Both the position numbers and the translations under genes were made by a program. Under the pieces are notes generated by a model. That model saw only the letters and a list, made by a program, of their open reading frames with translations. It was not told where the DNA came from and did not search any database. Positions 34,797 through 35,777 of a DNA stretch of 35,777 nt are shown piece after piece. This DNA comes from Marinilabiliaceae bacterium (GTDB lineage: Bacteria; Bacteroidota; Bacteroidia; Bacteroidales; Marinilabiliaceae), in assembly GCA_021443545.1 (NCBI GenBank), contig JABUTU010000063.1, forward strand, positions 1 through 35,777, in the 5' to 3' direction. The first letter of the stretch is position 1; each line of letters opens with the position of its first letter.

Positions 34797-35777
34797 TCAC
34801 GCCCTAACAACTATCCACGTATCGATATTACGCGTGGCGTTGTCAAAGCCTACCCCGACCTTCATCAGCTGCTTGCCCGATGCAAGGAAGGCATCGGCGT
34901 AGTGACTATCCTCAATCTGCTTCAAGGCCTCTTCTGCGGTGCCCTGTCCAACCTTGAACTCCATGACGTAGATGTAGTCGGGTGTCTCTACGGTGAGGTC
35001 GATTCTGCCCATCGCAGTGTGATATTCGACCTTCGTGTAGAAGCCCATCAGGGTGAAGAGGATATAGACAACATTCTGATACTGCTGCTCAATGAGTCGC
35101 TGACGGTGCTCATCATCGGCTTGTGTATAGGGGATATTGGCGAGGAGCGACTTGACGCGAGTCATGAAGTCGTCAACTCTGCCGGCCTCAACATCCTCTA
35201 CAAAATTGCTGATGCCAAAAGTCTTGTTGCGTGCCCGGGTCACGTATGCAGGCAACAGAAAATCAAAGAAGCCACTCTTTACCTCTCTGTTGGGGAAGTC
35301 GAGTGTGTACGTATCAAATCTGCTGTTGTAATCCTTTATCGTCAGATAACCGCTCTGGAAAAGTATCGGGATGGGGTCGAGTTCCGGCTCGCTGATATCT
35401 CCCAATCGCGACGCTGTGGCCTCTTCGCCCGACAGATCCATTAAGTCATAATCAGCGTTCCTCAACAGCCGTGTCAGGAATGTCGGAGTTGCTGTCTCAA
35501 ACCAATAGTTGCCAAGTTTCTTTGCTGCGAGGGCACCAAGAACACTATACGGATTGTACATATCAACCATCTTCTCGGAGAAATGGTAGCCATCATACAT
35601 CCCCTTCATTCCCACAAATACCTCCTCTCGCAAGATACCCCTCTTTTGTGCCATTGCATCGATATCCTGACTAAAAAAAGATGTCAACTCATCTTCTGTG
35701 ATGCCGCATATCGTTGCATACTCATCCATCATCGTAATATCCCTCAGGTTGTTCAAATCGCTGAAGATGCTCACCTT
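34797..35777 (-). CDS. AAA-ATPase-like / PD-(D/E)XK nuclease-fold protein, 5' truncated by window
   Basis: The C-terminal 326 residues of a protein that continues past the right edge: the frame is open to base 35777 and begins K-V-S-I-F-S-D-L-N-N-L, an internal motif of the AAA-ATPase-like family, so the GTG at 35774 is not its start. The C-terminal nuclease-like domain is intact with G-R-I-D and E-F-K-V (D259, E272 and K274 counted from that GTG). Family members usually have about 200 more residues carrying a P-loop ATPase domain. They are abundant and multi-copy in Bacteroidales, with unclear function (mobile-element or defence roles have been proposed). It converges on the beta-barrel gene; no separate terminator on its own strand was seen. 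Confidence 0.85.
   Translation of the reverse strand, partial: KVSIFSDLNNLRDITMMDEYATICGITEDELTSFFSQDIDAMAQKRGILREEVFVGMKGMYDGYHFSEKMVDMYNPYSVLGALAAKKLGNYWFETATPTFLTRLLRNADYDLMDLSGEEATASRLGDISEPELDPIPILFQSGYLTIKDYNSRFDTYTLDFPNREVKSGFFDFLLPAYVTRARNKTFGISNFVEDVEAGRVDDFMTRVKSLLANIPYTQADDEHRQRLIEQQYQNVVYILFTLMGFYTKVEYHTAMGRIDLTVETPDYIYVMEFKVGQGTAEEALKQIEDSHYADAFLASGKQLMKVGVGFDNATRNIDTWIVVRA

Noticed and set aside
34902-35444. Plus-strand open frame of 180 codons opposite the PD-(D/E)XK gene
   Set aside because: The minus strand carries the intact nuclease-fold motifs; the plus-strand frame is a shadow.
35772-35774. GTG at the right edge as the true start of the PD-(D/E)XK gene
   Set aside because: The frame is open to the window end and this region is an internal motif of the AAA-ATPase-like family, so the gene is truncated by the window.

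Overview
The window looks like a chromosomal segment of a Bacteroidales bacterium, most likely Prevotella-like. The evidence is the protein content: a Porphyromonas-type dipeptidyl peptidase, BspA-type leucine-rich repeats, C-terminal tails resembling type IX secretion (T9SS) sorting domains, and an AAA-ATPase-like/PD-(D/E)XK protein typical of this group. Start sites have A/T-rich leaders without clear Shine-Dalgarno sequences, and two good matches to the Bacteroidetes -7 promoter box (TAnnTTTG) are visible. I found no tRNA, rRNA, CRISPR array or insertion sequence.

Bases 81 to about 11,333 hold nine minus-strand genes of household and envelope type. In transcription order they are: a 91-residue conserved protein, a DPP5-like S9 peptidase lipoprotein, a 5'-nucleotidase encoded as two separate genes (C-domain first, then the metallophosphatase domain), an exported protein of unknown function, a large PEP/pyruvate-binding protein with GAF and receiver domains, a DUF493 protein, a flavodiiron protein and the ribosomal protein L11 methyltransferase PrmA. 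Most junctions overlap or are only a few bases apart, so much of this is probably co-transcribed.

Bases 11,474 to 34,664 form a cell-surface locus. A 1,504-residue BspA/MucBP/InlB-type protein reads left. Across a 407-bp divergent intergenic region, a 5,772-residue giant protein reads right. It has about 52 fibronectin type III-like domains and is followed 32 bp later by a 305-residue outer-membrane beta-barrel. Both large proteins have an N-terminal signal peptide and a C-terminal tail resembling a type A T9SS sorting domain. The likely arrangement is two T9SS-exported surface proteins plus a barrel partner. The giant has an ordered internal architecture: from about base 22,900 on, its domains follow a three-type A-B-C cycle, and pairs of cycles make a higher-order block of about 1.75 kb repeated in tandem.

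Bases 34,797 to the right edge carry the 3' part of an AAA-ATPase-like/PD-(D/E)XK nuclease-fold gene, convergent with the beta-barrel gene and cut by the window end.
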